From: an uncultured Porphyromonas sp.
GTDB lineage: Bacteria > Bacteroidota > Bacteroidia > Bacteroidales > Porphyromonadaceae
Direction of reading: 5' to 3'
NCBI GenBank assembly: GCA_943912835.1
Contig: CALTVJ010000083.1
Span: forward strand, 1-6,206
Length of the DNA: 6,206 nucleotides
Shown: piece by piece, positions 1 through 6,206 of the stretch
How the letters are laid out: the number at the start of each line of letters is the position of its first letter
Position numbering within the stretch: the stretch's first letter is position 1
Notes under the pieces: generated by a model
The model's input: only the letters and a program-made list of their open reading frames with translations
Database searches by the model: none
Told to the model about the DNA's origin: nothing
Translations under genes and position numbers: made by a program

Positions 1-279
1 CTTCATCTGTTGATTTGCTTTCTAAAATTGTGGAGTTCACCTACAAAGGTACAATATCAAGAGGGCAATAACGAAAGAATCGATGAATTATTTGACAGAA
101 GCAACGATTTTCTTTGATTTCAGTCTTTTTTCATCGGATAATCAGTACCTTTTCTAGTAAGAAGTAAGGGATATTTGTAAAGTTGCAAAATCAAGAAATA
201 GGAAGCACCTCGCTCGTTTCTTATCCGTTCCCCTTAGTAGAGTAGACACATTGCTATCTACTCAATATCAAATCATTAG
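1..279. other. Gene-free left flank, with a weak minus-strand promoter-like site
   Basis: No reading frame here resembles a protein I recognise, and stops are frequent on both strands. The only candidate signal is on the minus strand at 44-51, which reads TACCTTTG and matches the Bacteroidota -7 consensus TAnnTTTG. It sits in a context (ATTGTACCTTTGTAG) very like the stronger promoter at 1772-1779. A good -33 TTG at the expected distance is missing; the nearest candidate, at 66-68, is only 14 bases away. If real, it would drive a gene leaving the window on the left. Confidence 0.25.
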
Positions 280-525
280 CTCTCTATAATCCGATTCTAT
301 GCGGAGATCTGCGATTTTCGGACTGCTAAGGATATTGGTATCGACCGACCAGAGAAGAATGAAATACTACACAATATTCCGCCAACACCTGAACAGGAGG
401 ATTTCATCAAGCGATTGATGGAGTTTGCTAAGACGGGAAATGCTACAGTCTTAGGGCGTGAACCGTTGAGTGAGCGAGAAGAAAAGACGAAAATGCTTAT
501 CGCAACTGATTACGCGCGCAGAACA
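280..525 (+). pseudogene. Fragment of a mobile-element helicase / N6-adenine DNA methylase
   Basis: This is an internal piece of about 80 codons from the very large (usually well over 1500 residues) DEAD/DEAH-helicase and N6-adenine-methylase protein found on Bacteroidales conjugative and mobilizable elements. Frame 1 reads EICDFRTAKDIG, then TPEQEDFIKRLMEFAK, then GREPLSEREEK and KMLIATDYAR. I recognise this run from the helicase part of that family. An in-frame TAG at 277-279 precedes it. The similarity stops at about 525, where the family would continue with a segment like KMSLDMR but the sequence turns into AT-rich, lysine-rich nonsense. Both ends of the parent gene are therefore missing and no helicase or methylase motif survives. 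An ATG at 415 opens an 85-codon frame, but that frame is only the tail of the fragment plus unrelated sequence. The assignment is from memory of the family, not from a search. Confidence 0.7.
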
Positions 526-746
526 TATAAAATTAAGCGTATATATCAGAAAATAAAAAGGATAGCATCTTTTAAAAAGGGAGGGGTTACGACTTGTCAA
601 CGAGCGAGTTTCTTTCCCTTTCTTTCTTTTGCATCGTCTCAAAGAACTCATGCTTTGCGACAGCAAAATTAGTTGTAATAGCATTGCAGGATAATGCAGA
701 TTTCTTTATTTAATTAGAGTACATATGTAAAGTATATTGTGTATTT
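526..746. other. AT-rich spacer between helicase fragment and IS30 fossil
   Basis: Nothing is recognised on either strand. It contains a pyrimidine-rich run at about 609-630 and short open frames without credible starts or family resemblance. It ends where the left inverted repeat of the IS30-type element begins. No target-site duplication is visible when bases 744-746 are compared with the bases after 1761. Confidence 0.4.
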
Positions 747-765
747 TCCAGTAGTAAGTGCAACG
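747..765 (+). repeat. IS30-type left inverted repeat (IRL)
   Basis: The sequence is TCCAGTAGTAAGTGCAACG. It pairs with the reverse complement of 1743-1761 at 16 of 19 positions: TCCAGT and AAGTGCAACG are identical and only the three bases between them differ. Similarity does not continue outward from 747, which places the IS end at 747 or 748. Confidence 0.82.
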
Positions 766-769
766 CAAA

Positions 770-1735
770 TAGAAAGAATACAACCATTTGAGCCGAGAGT
801 AAAGATACACAATAGATCGGCTTCTCAAACAAAAGAAATCTTTTTCTTTCATTACTCAGACGATTGGTGTGTCGACCAGCACCGTTTACCGAGAAGTCAA
901 ACGCAACAAAACGGCAAGAGGAAAATACTCCTCCCATGCAGCACATATGTATGCCACAGAGTGTAAGGAGTGGTGTTGCTATCCGAGGAAATTCACGGAT
1001 AAAATGTAAGAACAAGTCGTCCAAACTTTGAGAGAAAAACAGTGGACGCCCGAGCAAATCGTGGAGCGTTTTCGGCTCAAGGGGATTCCCATCATGGGGA
1101 AAACCTCCCTATCCACTTTCCTCCACGAGGATAAACACTCGAGGGAGACCTTTACCATACTAACAAGGCATCACTTGAAGTATCGACGAAAGAGACTTGC
1201 TAAACCTCTCAAATCTCAATAGGAACAGCGTAAGAGAATTGACCAAAGACCCGAATGCATCAATCAAGAAGTGCGTTTCGGAGATTTCGAAATGGATCTA
1301 ATCATTGGAGCTAAGCAACAAGAGGCTATCCTAACCTTTACCGAAAGAAAGATAGATTACTCTATCATCGAACCGTTGTCCAAAGGAAAGAATGCCAAGG
1401 CGTTAGCTAGTGTGTGGTCAATCAAAAACTAAACTATTTCAAGAGAATGGGTTTGCTACATTCCATTACAACGGAAAACGGTAGCGAATTTATGCCTTTT
1501 TCTTCCATCGAAAGAGCTCTCAAAATTCTCGTTTTCTTTGCAAAGCCTTATTGTTCAACCGACAAACCTCACATAGAACATCTAAACAAATTCATAAGAC
1601 AATATATACCAAAAGGAACCTCTTTCTCCGAAATATCGAAACCACAAATCAAAACAATACAAAGCCTGCTAAACAACAGACCCAAAAAAAGCTAACCTTT
1701 AAATCCCCCCCATAGAGTTGCTTGATATATAATTT
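770..1735 (+). pseudogene. IS30-family transposase, broken by stops and frameshifts
   Basis: When intact this would be a DDE transposase of about 310-320 residues that binds the IS ends and performs cut-and-join reactions. Frame 2 starts with KEYNHLSRE, then an HTH region (IGVSTSTVYREVKRN) and FTDKM, then WTPEQIVERF. The catalytic core follows: first Asp in GDFEMDLIIG (1295-1297), second acidic residue in TTENGSEF (1474-1476), and Glu in PHIEHLNKFIRQY (1576-1578). Exactly 33 residues separate the last two, as in IS30 DD(33)E enzymes. Lesions are TAG at 770-772 where the start codon should be, TAA 800-802 (probably from CAA), TAA 1007-1009, and TAG 1220-1222. There is also a two-base GT expansion near 1411-1416 that moves the frame from 2 to 1, and apparent loss of one A in the run 1684-1690. 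The second catalytic residue is Glu instead of Asp, a further inactivating change. The end is approximate; remnants run into the right repeat. Confidence 0.88.
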
Positions 1736-1742
1736 GCAACAA

Positions 1743-1761
1743 CGTTGCACTTGAAACTGGA
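1743..1761 (-). repeat. IS30-type right inverted repeat (IRR)
   Basis: This is the partner of 747-765, reading CGTTGCACTTGAAACTGGA on the plus strand, with 16/19 complementarity. As in many IS30 relatives, the repeat appears to overlap the last transposase codons. The TTG at 1751-1753 inside it is also the likely -33 element of the next gene's promoter. Confidence 0.82.
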
Positions 1762-1779
1762 CTCTGCATTGTATCTTTG
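1751..1779 (+). promoter_or_regulatory. Bacteroidota-type promoter (hybrid with IS right end)
   Basis: TATCTTTG at 1772-1779 matches the Bacteroidota -7 element TAnnTTTG. TTG at 1751-1753 lies 18 bases upstream, close to the usual -33 spacing. The predicted transcription start is near 1783, giving a leader of about 33 nt before the ATG at 1816. The leader is A/T-rich with no Shine-Dalgarno sequence, which is normal in this phylum. The -33 half is inside the IS inverted repeat and the -7 half is outside it, so the IS insertion probably created or altered this promoter. I see no operator or attenuator. Confidence 0.65.
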
Positions 1780-1815
1780 TAGTATCAATTAAACCATTAA
1801 TCAAGATTAGTTTCC

Positions 1816-4800
1816 ATGAGACATAAGACGCATCTACAAGTAGAAGGCAAACGTATCTACAAGGTCTTTGTGGGATCGCCTGGCGATACTGCAGAAGAAA
1901 GGAAGATTTGCGAGAAGGTAACCCTAAAGCTTCAAAAGGCTGGCATGCCTATTGAGCTATATATGTCACATGACGCAACAAGTAATGCCAATGGCGAGCG
2001 TGGGCAAGCACACATCAATCGTCAGTTGCTACAAGAGTGCGATGTGGTTATTGGCATTATGTCTCTGAGGTATGGAATGCCAACGGGAGTGTATGACTCA
2101 GGCACAGAGGAGGAGTTTGAGGTAGCTTTCCGTGAGTGCCGAATCACAGGAAAGCAGACCCCTCGTATAATATTCTACTTCAAGAAGCATGACTTTATCC
2201 CTGCCGAGTATACTGAACAGCATAACAAGGTCCGCGCATTTAGGGAAAGGTTTGCCAGTGAAGCCTTGGGATTATACACGGAGTTTAAGGACGGAGCAGA
2301 ATTTCAAAGCTTGCTAGAGCGAGATTTGCCAAAAGCCATCAAGGAACTCGATGAGAGGTTATTGAGTGAAGTCCCTAGGACTTCGAACTTGCAGTTTGTT
2401 GGCAGAAAGAAAGAGTTGGAGGCTTTGCCAAGGCTACTATCCGAGGGGCATATTGTATTTGAAGCTCAATCAGGGATGGGCAAGACTACCCTAGTACAGT
2501 GTCTATGCCGTAATAGCGACAGTGTCCGTCAGGGATATTCTGCTATTCGTTGGATTTCTATCAATAGAGATATATTATCCCAACAGGATTCTACCGCATT
2601 TAGACAAGCTTTTATCGCTAAATTCTCTCCTAGCTCGATTGACGGAGAAGAGAGCAATGAATCATCAGTCAATTGGACAAAAAAGTTTAACGACTGTGTT
2701 GAGAATGATTATAGGATCCCACCATCTCAGCATAAGAAGAGGCTACTCGTCATTGATAACCTAGACTACATATCAGAGGAGGACTTTGAGGGTCTTGGGC
2801 AACTATTGACCAACGATTACGGATGGCGTGTACTGATAACATCTCGTGGGCTGAAAGAGCTACAAGACATAGCCCAAGTATATTCTCTAGGTCCGCTAAC
2901 AGAGGCTGATGGGGTGAGTCTCTTTAAAAAGGTATATAAGAGTCGTGGTGGTTTAGGCTTTAGCAAAGAGCCAGTACAGCATTTCATTAAGCAGCTTGGT
3001 TGTAATACTGCAGTCATCGGTGTTGCCGCAGCCCATGCCACACTGGCTGATGCGGGGTCGTTGGAAGACTATTGTGCAAATGCGGTAAAGTATCTACCCC
3101 AAGCTGGAGATTTAGGTGAGTTCTTTAGAGATACTCTAGCTTTGCTACCCAAGCAAGAGAAGCAATTGTTGGTCTTTATGATAGCCCTGACAGCAAGCCC
3201 TATCTCTAGAGAGATGCTAAAGCAACTATTGGACTCTTGCTTCAATGGTTGGGGGGCCCTTCTAAGCTCCCTTGTTGTTAAACAGCTGGTTACTGCCTCT
3301 GAGCAAAAAGAGACTAAGGGAGGGAAAGATAAGGTATATTATCAGTGCCATAGCATAATTGGGACATACTACAAGCCATCACCAGAGATTACCGCTGATG
3401 AGTTGCGTCCGATAGTACAATCGCTACTCAAGAAGATGGATTGGGATGAAATTAACCCTTGGACAAAGGTTATAGACTGGTTGCCGTATGCCGAGTCGGT
3501 GCTAAATTGCGTAGCCTTAGAGGCATATGACGACGAAATGCTCTCCCTAGCTTACAACCATCTTAGAACTTCACGAGCTGCCGCTGTAAATAAGCACAGC
3601 TATCAGGAAACTATAGTGTATATTACGGATTTGATAAAGTACTCAGAGTACAAGAGGAATAAGAGTTTGCTCGCCTGGCTATATAAGCTCAAGGGCAATG
3701 TCATCGCAAATGATGGTTCTAGGAAGGATAAAAAGGAGGCTCTATTGCATAGAGAAAAGAGCTTAAAGCTTATACAAGAGTTGAGAAAAGAGACTGATGA
3801 TGAGGAACTCATACGCAGAGAGGGAGAGATTAATGATTTTATAGGACGTTCCTACCGCACGTTAGATGAGTATGAATTAGCCGAAAAGCACTATAAAAGC
3901 AGTATTAAACTCTTATCGAGTTTGGCAAGTGATAGATCTAAGATTACACTCGCTGTGGCTTATGATCATTGGGGATTAGTCTATTCAGACAAAGGGAAGC
4001 AAGCAGAGAAACGAGAAGAGGCACAGAAAGAGTATAAGGAATCCCTAAGGCTAAGAAAGATTGCGCTAGGGATAAAGGAGGGAGCTCTAGGCAACCATAC
4101 ACCATCCTATATAGCCACTTGGAACAACTATGCACGTACTCTGCATAACCTAGGGAAGTGTACGTCAGATAAAACTATTAAAGAGCAACAATATGCTCGG
4201 ACTATTAAAGAGTACAAGGGTATACAAGAGAAGCGAGAAAAAATCTATCCTAAAGGCCACCCCAATCTGGCCTACTCCTATAACAACTTAACTAGTGTAT
4301 ACATAGACCGAGGAAAGCCTGAAGATTTTGAGGAGGCTATAAAGTACAACCGTATGGCAATGGATATACTACAGAAGTCGAAGTCTTTCCCCAACAAGAG
4401 AAAGGCTACAGTGTATAATTATGCTGCACAAGTACTGATGGGTGGAGGATTTCTTATTCAGGCAAAGCATTACAATCAAGAAGCCCTCCTGCTCCTAAAG
4501 GAGTATAGTACCGAAGATAAAGTAAAAGAAGCGGAAAAGCGAGCCAAGAAGATTGACGAGCTGAAGAAAAATTTTCGCGAGCTTGAGAAAGAGTACTACG
4601 ACTATACGAAGTCTCTGAAGCTAAGTAACGATCTCAAGCCTACAAACCTTGGGAAAGAGTGGGAACTATTCTTTGAGGCACTCAAGCGTGGTGAGCGCTA
4701 TAACCCTCAGTTCAGCTACGCCATACGCACAAACGAAGAGGTTTGTGAGATAATTGCTACTCTGCAAGGGCTACGCGAGAGGTTTAAGACTGCTCGTGTT

Positions 4801-5643
4801 GCCATATTGAGCGACTCTTACTGCGAGCTAATAGATAAAGACATTCGTTGGGTACAGCTTATGCACCAACGCTCATCTGAGGGTTTCGGGCAAGAGCTTG
4901 CTAAGTTGCACCAAGCGATCACCCCCAATATTTTGGAGCAGGCTAAGCGAGTTATCTCTGAGTTTGATCCCGAAGAGGAGCATCACGAACCTAGTCAAAG
5001 TATAGATGCCTTAGAAGCAAAGCGTCGCTTTAAGAAAGCATTAGACGAGAGAGGCTACATCAATTGGCGAATTGAACTACTTGAGCAACCTGCGAGAGTA
5101 GCTGTCAACTCGCTTGAACAGAAGATAAAGATACACAGAGATGCTCTATTCACAGAAGAAGATATTCAACGCCTGATAGTGCATGAAATAGAGGTACATA
5201 TCGCTCGGTTTGAGCAAGGTTGTAAGCAACCCTACCTCATCTTTGCTTATGGTCTCCCAGACTATCTCGAGACAGAAGAGGGGCTTGCCATCTACAACGA
5301 AGAGCTGAATGGGCTTAGCTCTAAGCGTAAGATTTACGACTATGCAACACGGCTTATCTTGTGCGATAAAGCATTGGAGATGTCTTTCTTTGAGCTATAC
5401 CAAGAGGCATTGTTATTGTACCCAAGCGACCAAGAGAGGGCTTATGGTATTGCCGTGCGTATCAAGCGAGGGCTTACTGACACGAGCGTCCACGGAGGCT
5501 ATACTAAAGACCAAGTGTACTTCTCGGGCTATCTTGCGGTCAAAGCCTTGTCTGACGCTGAGAGGGGGCGTTTGTGGATAGGTAAGATTGGCATAGACGA
5601 TATCCCTAATGTTACTAAGTTGCTAAACCTAGAGATGTGGTAG
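1816..5643 (+). CDS. DUF4062-STAND ATPase-TPR protein with C-terminal DUF1704 metallopeptidase
   Basis: This 1275-residue protein is probably a cytoplasmic, ligand-activated defence receptor; no signal peptide or membrane segment is seen. Residues 13-180 are DUF4062: YKVFVGSPGDTAEERK (S21-P22-G23-D24), CDVVIGIM (75-82), GTEEEFE (96-102). Residues 194-430 are a STAND NTPase: FVGRKKEL (194-201), P-loop GMGKTT (220-225), Walker B LLVIDNLD (310-317, D314), sensor ITSR (341-344). The first P-loop Gly is Ala217, and the GLPL motif is replaced by NTAVIG near 397. A winged-helix region follows, with MHD-like CHSII at 511-515. Residues 580-895 are helical, TPR-like repeats, followed by a charged coiled coil (896-935). 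Residues 940-1275 match DUF1704: QFSYA, HEIEVH (H1123, E1124, H1128), TEEGLA (1153-1158), GGYTKDQVYFSGY (1227-1239). DUF1704 includes MATCAP carboxypeptidases, where HExxxH binds catalytic zinc. The start fits: DUF4062 begins at residue 13, and the promoter lies 37 bases upstream. It faces the broken mob gene tail-to-tail. Domain calls are strong; the anti-phage role is inferred. Confidence 0.93.
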   Translation: MRHKTHLQVEGKRIYKVFVGSPGDTAEERKICEKVTLKLQKAGMPIELYMSHDATSNANGERGQAHINRQLLQECDVVIGIMSLRYGMPTGVYDSGTEEEFEVAFRECRITGKQTPRIIFYFKKHDFIPAEYTEQHNKVRAFRERFASEALGLYTEFKDGAEFQSLLERDLPKAIKELDERLLSEVPRTSNLQFVGRKKELEALPRLLSEGHIVFEAQSGMGKTTLVQCLCRNSDSVRQGYSAIRWISINRDILSQQDSTAFRQAFIAKFSPSSIDGEESNESSVNWTKKFNDCVENDYRIPPSQHKKRLLVIDNLDYISEEDFEGLGQLLTNDYGWRVLITSRGLKELQDIAQVYSLGPLTEADGVSLFKKVYKSRGGLGFSKEPVQHFIKQLGCNTAVIGVAAAHATLADAGSLEDYCANAVKYLPQAGDLGEFFRDTLALLPKQEKQLLVFMIALTASPISREMLKQLLDSCFNGWGALLSSLVVKQLVTASEQKETKGGKDKVYYQCHSIIGTYYKPSPEITADELRPIVQSLLKKMDWDEINPWTKVIDWLPYAESVLNCVALEAYDDEMLSLAYNHLRTSRAAAVNKHSYQETIVYITDLIKYSEYKRNKSLLAWLYKLKGNVIANDGSRKDKKEALLHREKSLKLIQELRKETDDEELIRREGEINDFIGRSYRTLDEYELAEKHYKSSIKLLSSLASDRSKITLAVAYDHWGLVYSDKGKQAEKREEAQKEYKESLRLRKIALGIKEGALGNHTPSYIATWNNYARTLHNLGKCTSDKTIKEQQYARTIKEYKGIQEKREKIYPKGHPNLAYSYNNLTSVYIDRGKPEDFEEAIKYNRMAMDILQKSKSFPNKRKATVYNYAAQVLMGGGFLIQAKHYNQEALLLLKEYSTEDKVKEAEKRAKKIDELKKNFRELEKEYYDYTKSLKLSNDLKPTNLGKEWELFFEALKRGERYNPQFSYAIRTNEEVCEIIATLQGLRERFKTARVAILSDSYCELIDKDIRWVQLMHQRSSEGFGQELAKLHQAITPNILEQAKRVISEFDPEEEHHEPSQSIDALEAKRRFKKALDERGYINWRIELLEQPARVAVNSLEQKIKIHRDALFTEEDIQRLIVHEIEVHIARFEQGCKQPYLIFAYGLPDYLETEEGLAIYNEELNGLSSKRKIYDYATRLILCDKALEMSFFELYQEALLLYPSDQERAYGIAVRIKRGLTDTSVHGGYTKDQVYFSGYLAVKALSDAERGRLWIGKIGIDDIPNVTKLLNLEMW

Positions 5644-5696
5644 GGGTTAGAAGTTTCTGGGCTATTCTATAGATATTCAGGCTTGATAGCTCTTGC

Positions 5697-6090
5697 TCAA
5701 ATTTGATTGATAATAGTTATCGCTTGTAGTTGGAGCTTGATGAGGAGAGGAGTACTTTTCGAATTTGCGGAGCATTCGCTGTGCAACGACCACTGAGTGG
5801 CAGCTGTTGGTGTTTTGACAGCTTCATTGTAGAGGATACCAATTTTGCAAGTTAAGGAGACTATCTGCGAGAATTCTCTTAGGAATTTCTCCGCTGACTT
5901 ATCCTCCATAATCACCTTGAATGACTCTCCGAGGAGTCTTGCCCTTACAAAATCACTTTTTAGATGCTGCTCTCGACTTTCGATATAGCCCGATAACCTT
6001 CTGTTGCTCTTCGGGTTTGGATATTCTGAGGTGCCATCTGTCCCTTCGTGGTCAAGTGGCACATCTGCCGTCTGGCTTGTTCTGTTTCAT
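5697..6090 (-). pseudogene. Broken MobA/MobC-like mobilization (relaxosome accessory) gene
   Basis: When intact, the product (about 130 residues) would be a small DNA-binding protein that helps a relaxase act at oriT. The central frame, open from a GTG at 6062, reads SDFVRARLLGESFKVI, then EFSQIV and KIGILYNEAVK. This is the pattern of the Bacteroidetes conjugal-transfer MobA family (FVKARxFGExFKVI ... IGVxYNQxVK). The N-terminus lies in another frame from the ATG at 6088-6090 (MKQNKPDG), broken by TGA at 6052-6054. It resumes as RISKPEEQQKVIGLYRKSR until a frameshift at the A-run complementary to 5957-5961. After AVK a one-base loss at 5813-5816 puts CHSVVVAQRMLRKFEKYSS in a second frame. 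A compensating shift near 5741-5752 restores LLIKLQLQAITIINQI and the stop. The reconstruction is convincing, so the gene decayed recently or the read has indel errors. The relaxase gene itself is not in the window. Confidence 0.75.
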
Positions 6091-6142
6091 TGGGTTCTTC
6101 GGTTTTATTATTTTGTTATCACGACTTTGGAGGTGATTGCTT

Positions 6143-6206
6143 CCTCGTACCGAGGCAAGGGTCTTTGTGCGACAAATGACAATTTGTGGTACAAAGACAC
6201 ACCTTG
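6143..6206 (-). promoter_or_regulatory. Nested dyads upstream of mob: candidate oriT / Mob-protein binding region
   Basis: A small perfect hairpin, CCTCG-TAC-CGAGG, lies at 6143-6155. Next to it is a large nested inverted repeat. GTCTTTGT (6161-6168) pairs with ACAAAGAC (6191-6198), ACAAAT (6172-6177) pairs with ATTTGT (6182-6187), and CAAGG (6156-6160) pairs with CCTTG (6202-6206). Read another way, it is two copies of the dyad TTTGTnnnACAAA, at 6164-6176 and 6183-6195. Tandem dyads just upstream of a mob gene are what relaxosome accessory proteins bind, and oriT usually sits there. An operator controlling the mob gene is the main alternative. No nic site can be identified, and the region may continue past the window edge. 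Confidence 0.45.

Larger units (their letters stand above)
747..1761 (+). mobile_element. Decayed IS30-family insertion sequence
   Basis: This is a 1015-bp element bounded by imperfect 19-bp terminal inverted repeats and filled almost entirely by one IS30-type transposase remnant, which is the normal size and layout for the family. The transposase reads left to right, and its last codons (VALET in one frame, 1745-1759) run into the right inverted repeat. No 2-3 bp target duplication is visible at the ends. The element carries several inactivating lesions and cannot be mobile by itself. Its right end abuts, and apparently contributes to, the promoter of the STAND-peptidase gene. Confidence 0.85.

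Noticed and set aside
209..608. 10-bp inverted match (CTCGCTCGTT at 209-218 and its complement at 599-608) flanking the helicase fragment
   Set aside because: The match does not extend beyond 10 bases and no element-like structure accompanies it, so chance is a sufficient explanation.
415..672. 85-codon open frame starting at an ATG
   Set aside because: Its first third is the tail of the helicase fragment and the rest is AT-rich or pyrimidine-rich sequence with no family resemblance; it is not a gene in its own right.
587..709. Minus-strand open stretch of about 40 codons (includes NFAVAKHEFFETMQ)
   Set aside because: It looks protein-like but lacks a start at its beginning and matches no family I can name. 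It could be the end of an eroded gene, but the support is too weak to annotate.
5663..5678. Palindrome TCTATAGA between the convergent genes as a bidirectional terminator
   Set aside because: The stem is short and AT-rich with no GC stem plus U-tract on either strand.
5921..6136. Plus-strand 71-codon frame and the other frames inside the 1816-5643 gene
   Set aside because: They are antisense or out-of-frame shadows of the mob remnant and of the STAND-peptidase gene, with no domain resemblance.
1..6206. CRISPR array, tRNA or rRNA genes, retron or toxin-antitoxin pair
   Set aside because: No regularly spaced repeats, cloverleaf, rRNA signature, reverse transcriptase or paired small genes were seen on either strand.

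Overview
The window looks like an accessory region of a Bacteroidota genome, probably order Bacteroidales. The grounds are a promoter with the Bacteroidota -7 element TAnnTTTG, a main gene whose start lacks a Shine-Dalgarno sequence, and three gene remnants that resemble families typical of Bacteroidales mobile elements. All identifications come from reading motifs; no database search was run.

Layout, left to right. Positions 1-279 hold no recognisable gene. About 280-525 is an orphan fragment of the very large helicase/N6-adenine-methylase protein carried by Bacteroidales mobile elements. Positions 526-746 are AT-rich with nothing recognised. Positions 747-1761 are a fossil IS30-family insertion sequence. 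It has 19-bp terminal inverted repeats (16/19 matching) and a DD(33)E transposase broken by three in-frame stops and at least two frameshifts. The right end of this IS appears to supply the -33 element of the promoter (1751-1779) for the next gene.

Positions 1816-5643 encode the one intact gene, a 1275-residue multidomain protein. Its order is DUF4062 (TIR-like), a STAND/NACHT-type ATPase with winged helix, a TPR-like helical region, a coiled coil, and a C-terminal DUF1704 metallopeptidase domain. That last domain belongs to the family of eukaryotic MATCAP tubulin tyrosine carboxypeptidase and carries HExxxH plus EEGLA. The architecture suggests a ligand-triggered oligomerising immune receptor, plausibly anti-phage, with a protease as one output.

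On the opposite strand, tail-to-tail with it, 5697-6090 is a broken mobilization gene (MobA/MobC-like relaxosome accessory protein). It can be rebuilt by correcting one stop and three small frameshifts. Upstream of it, at the window edge, nested dyads at 6143-6206 look like an oriT or Mob-protein binding region.

Together this reads as a graveyard of mobile-element parts around one large, apparently maintained STAND-peptidase gene.
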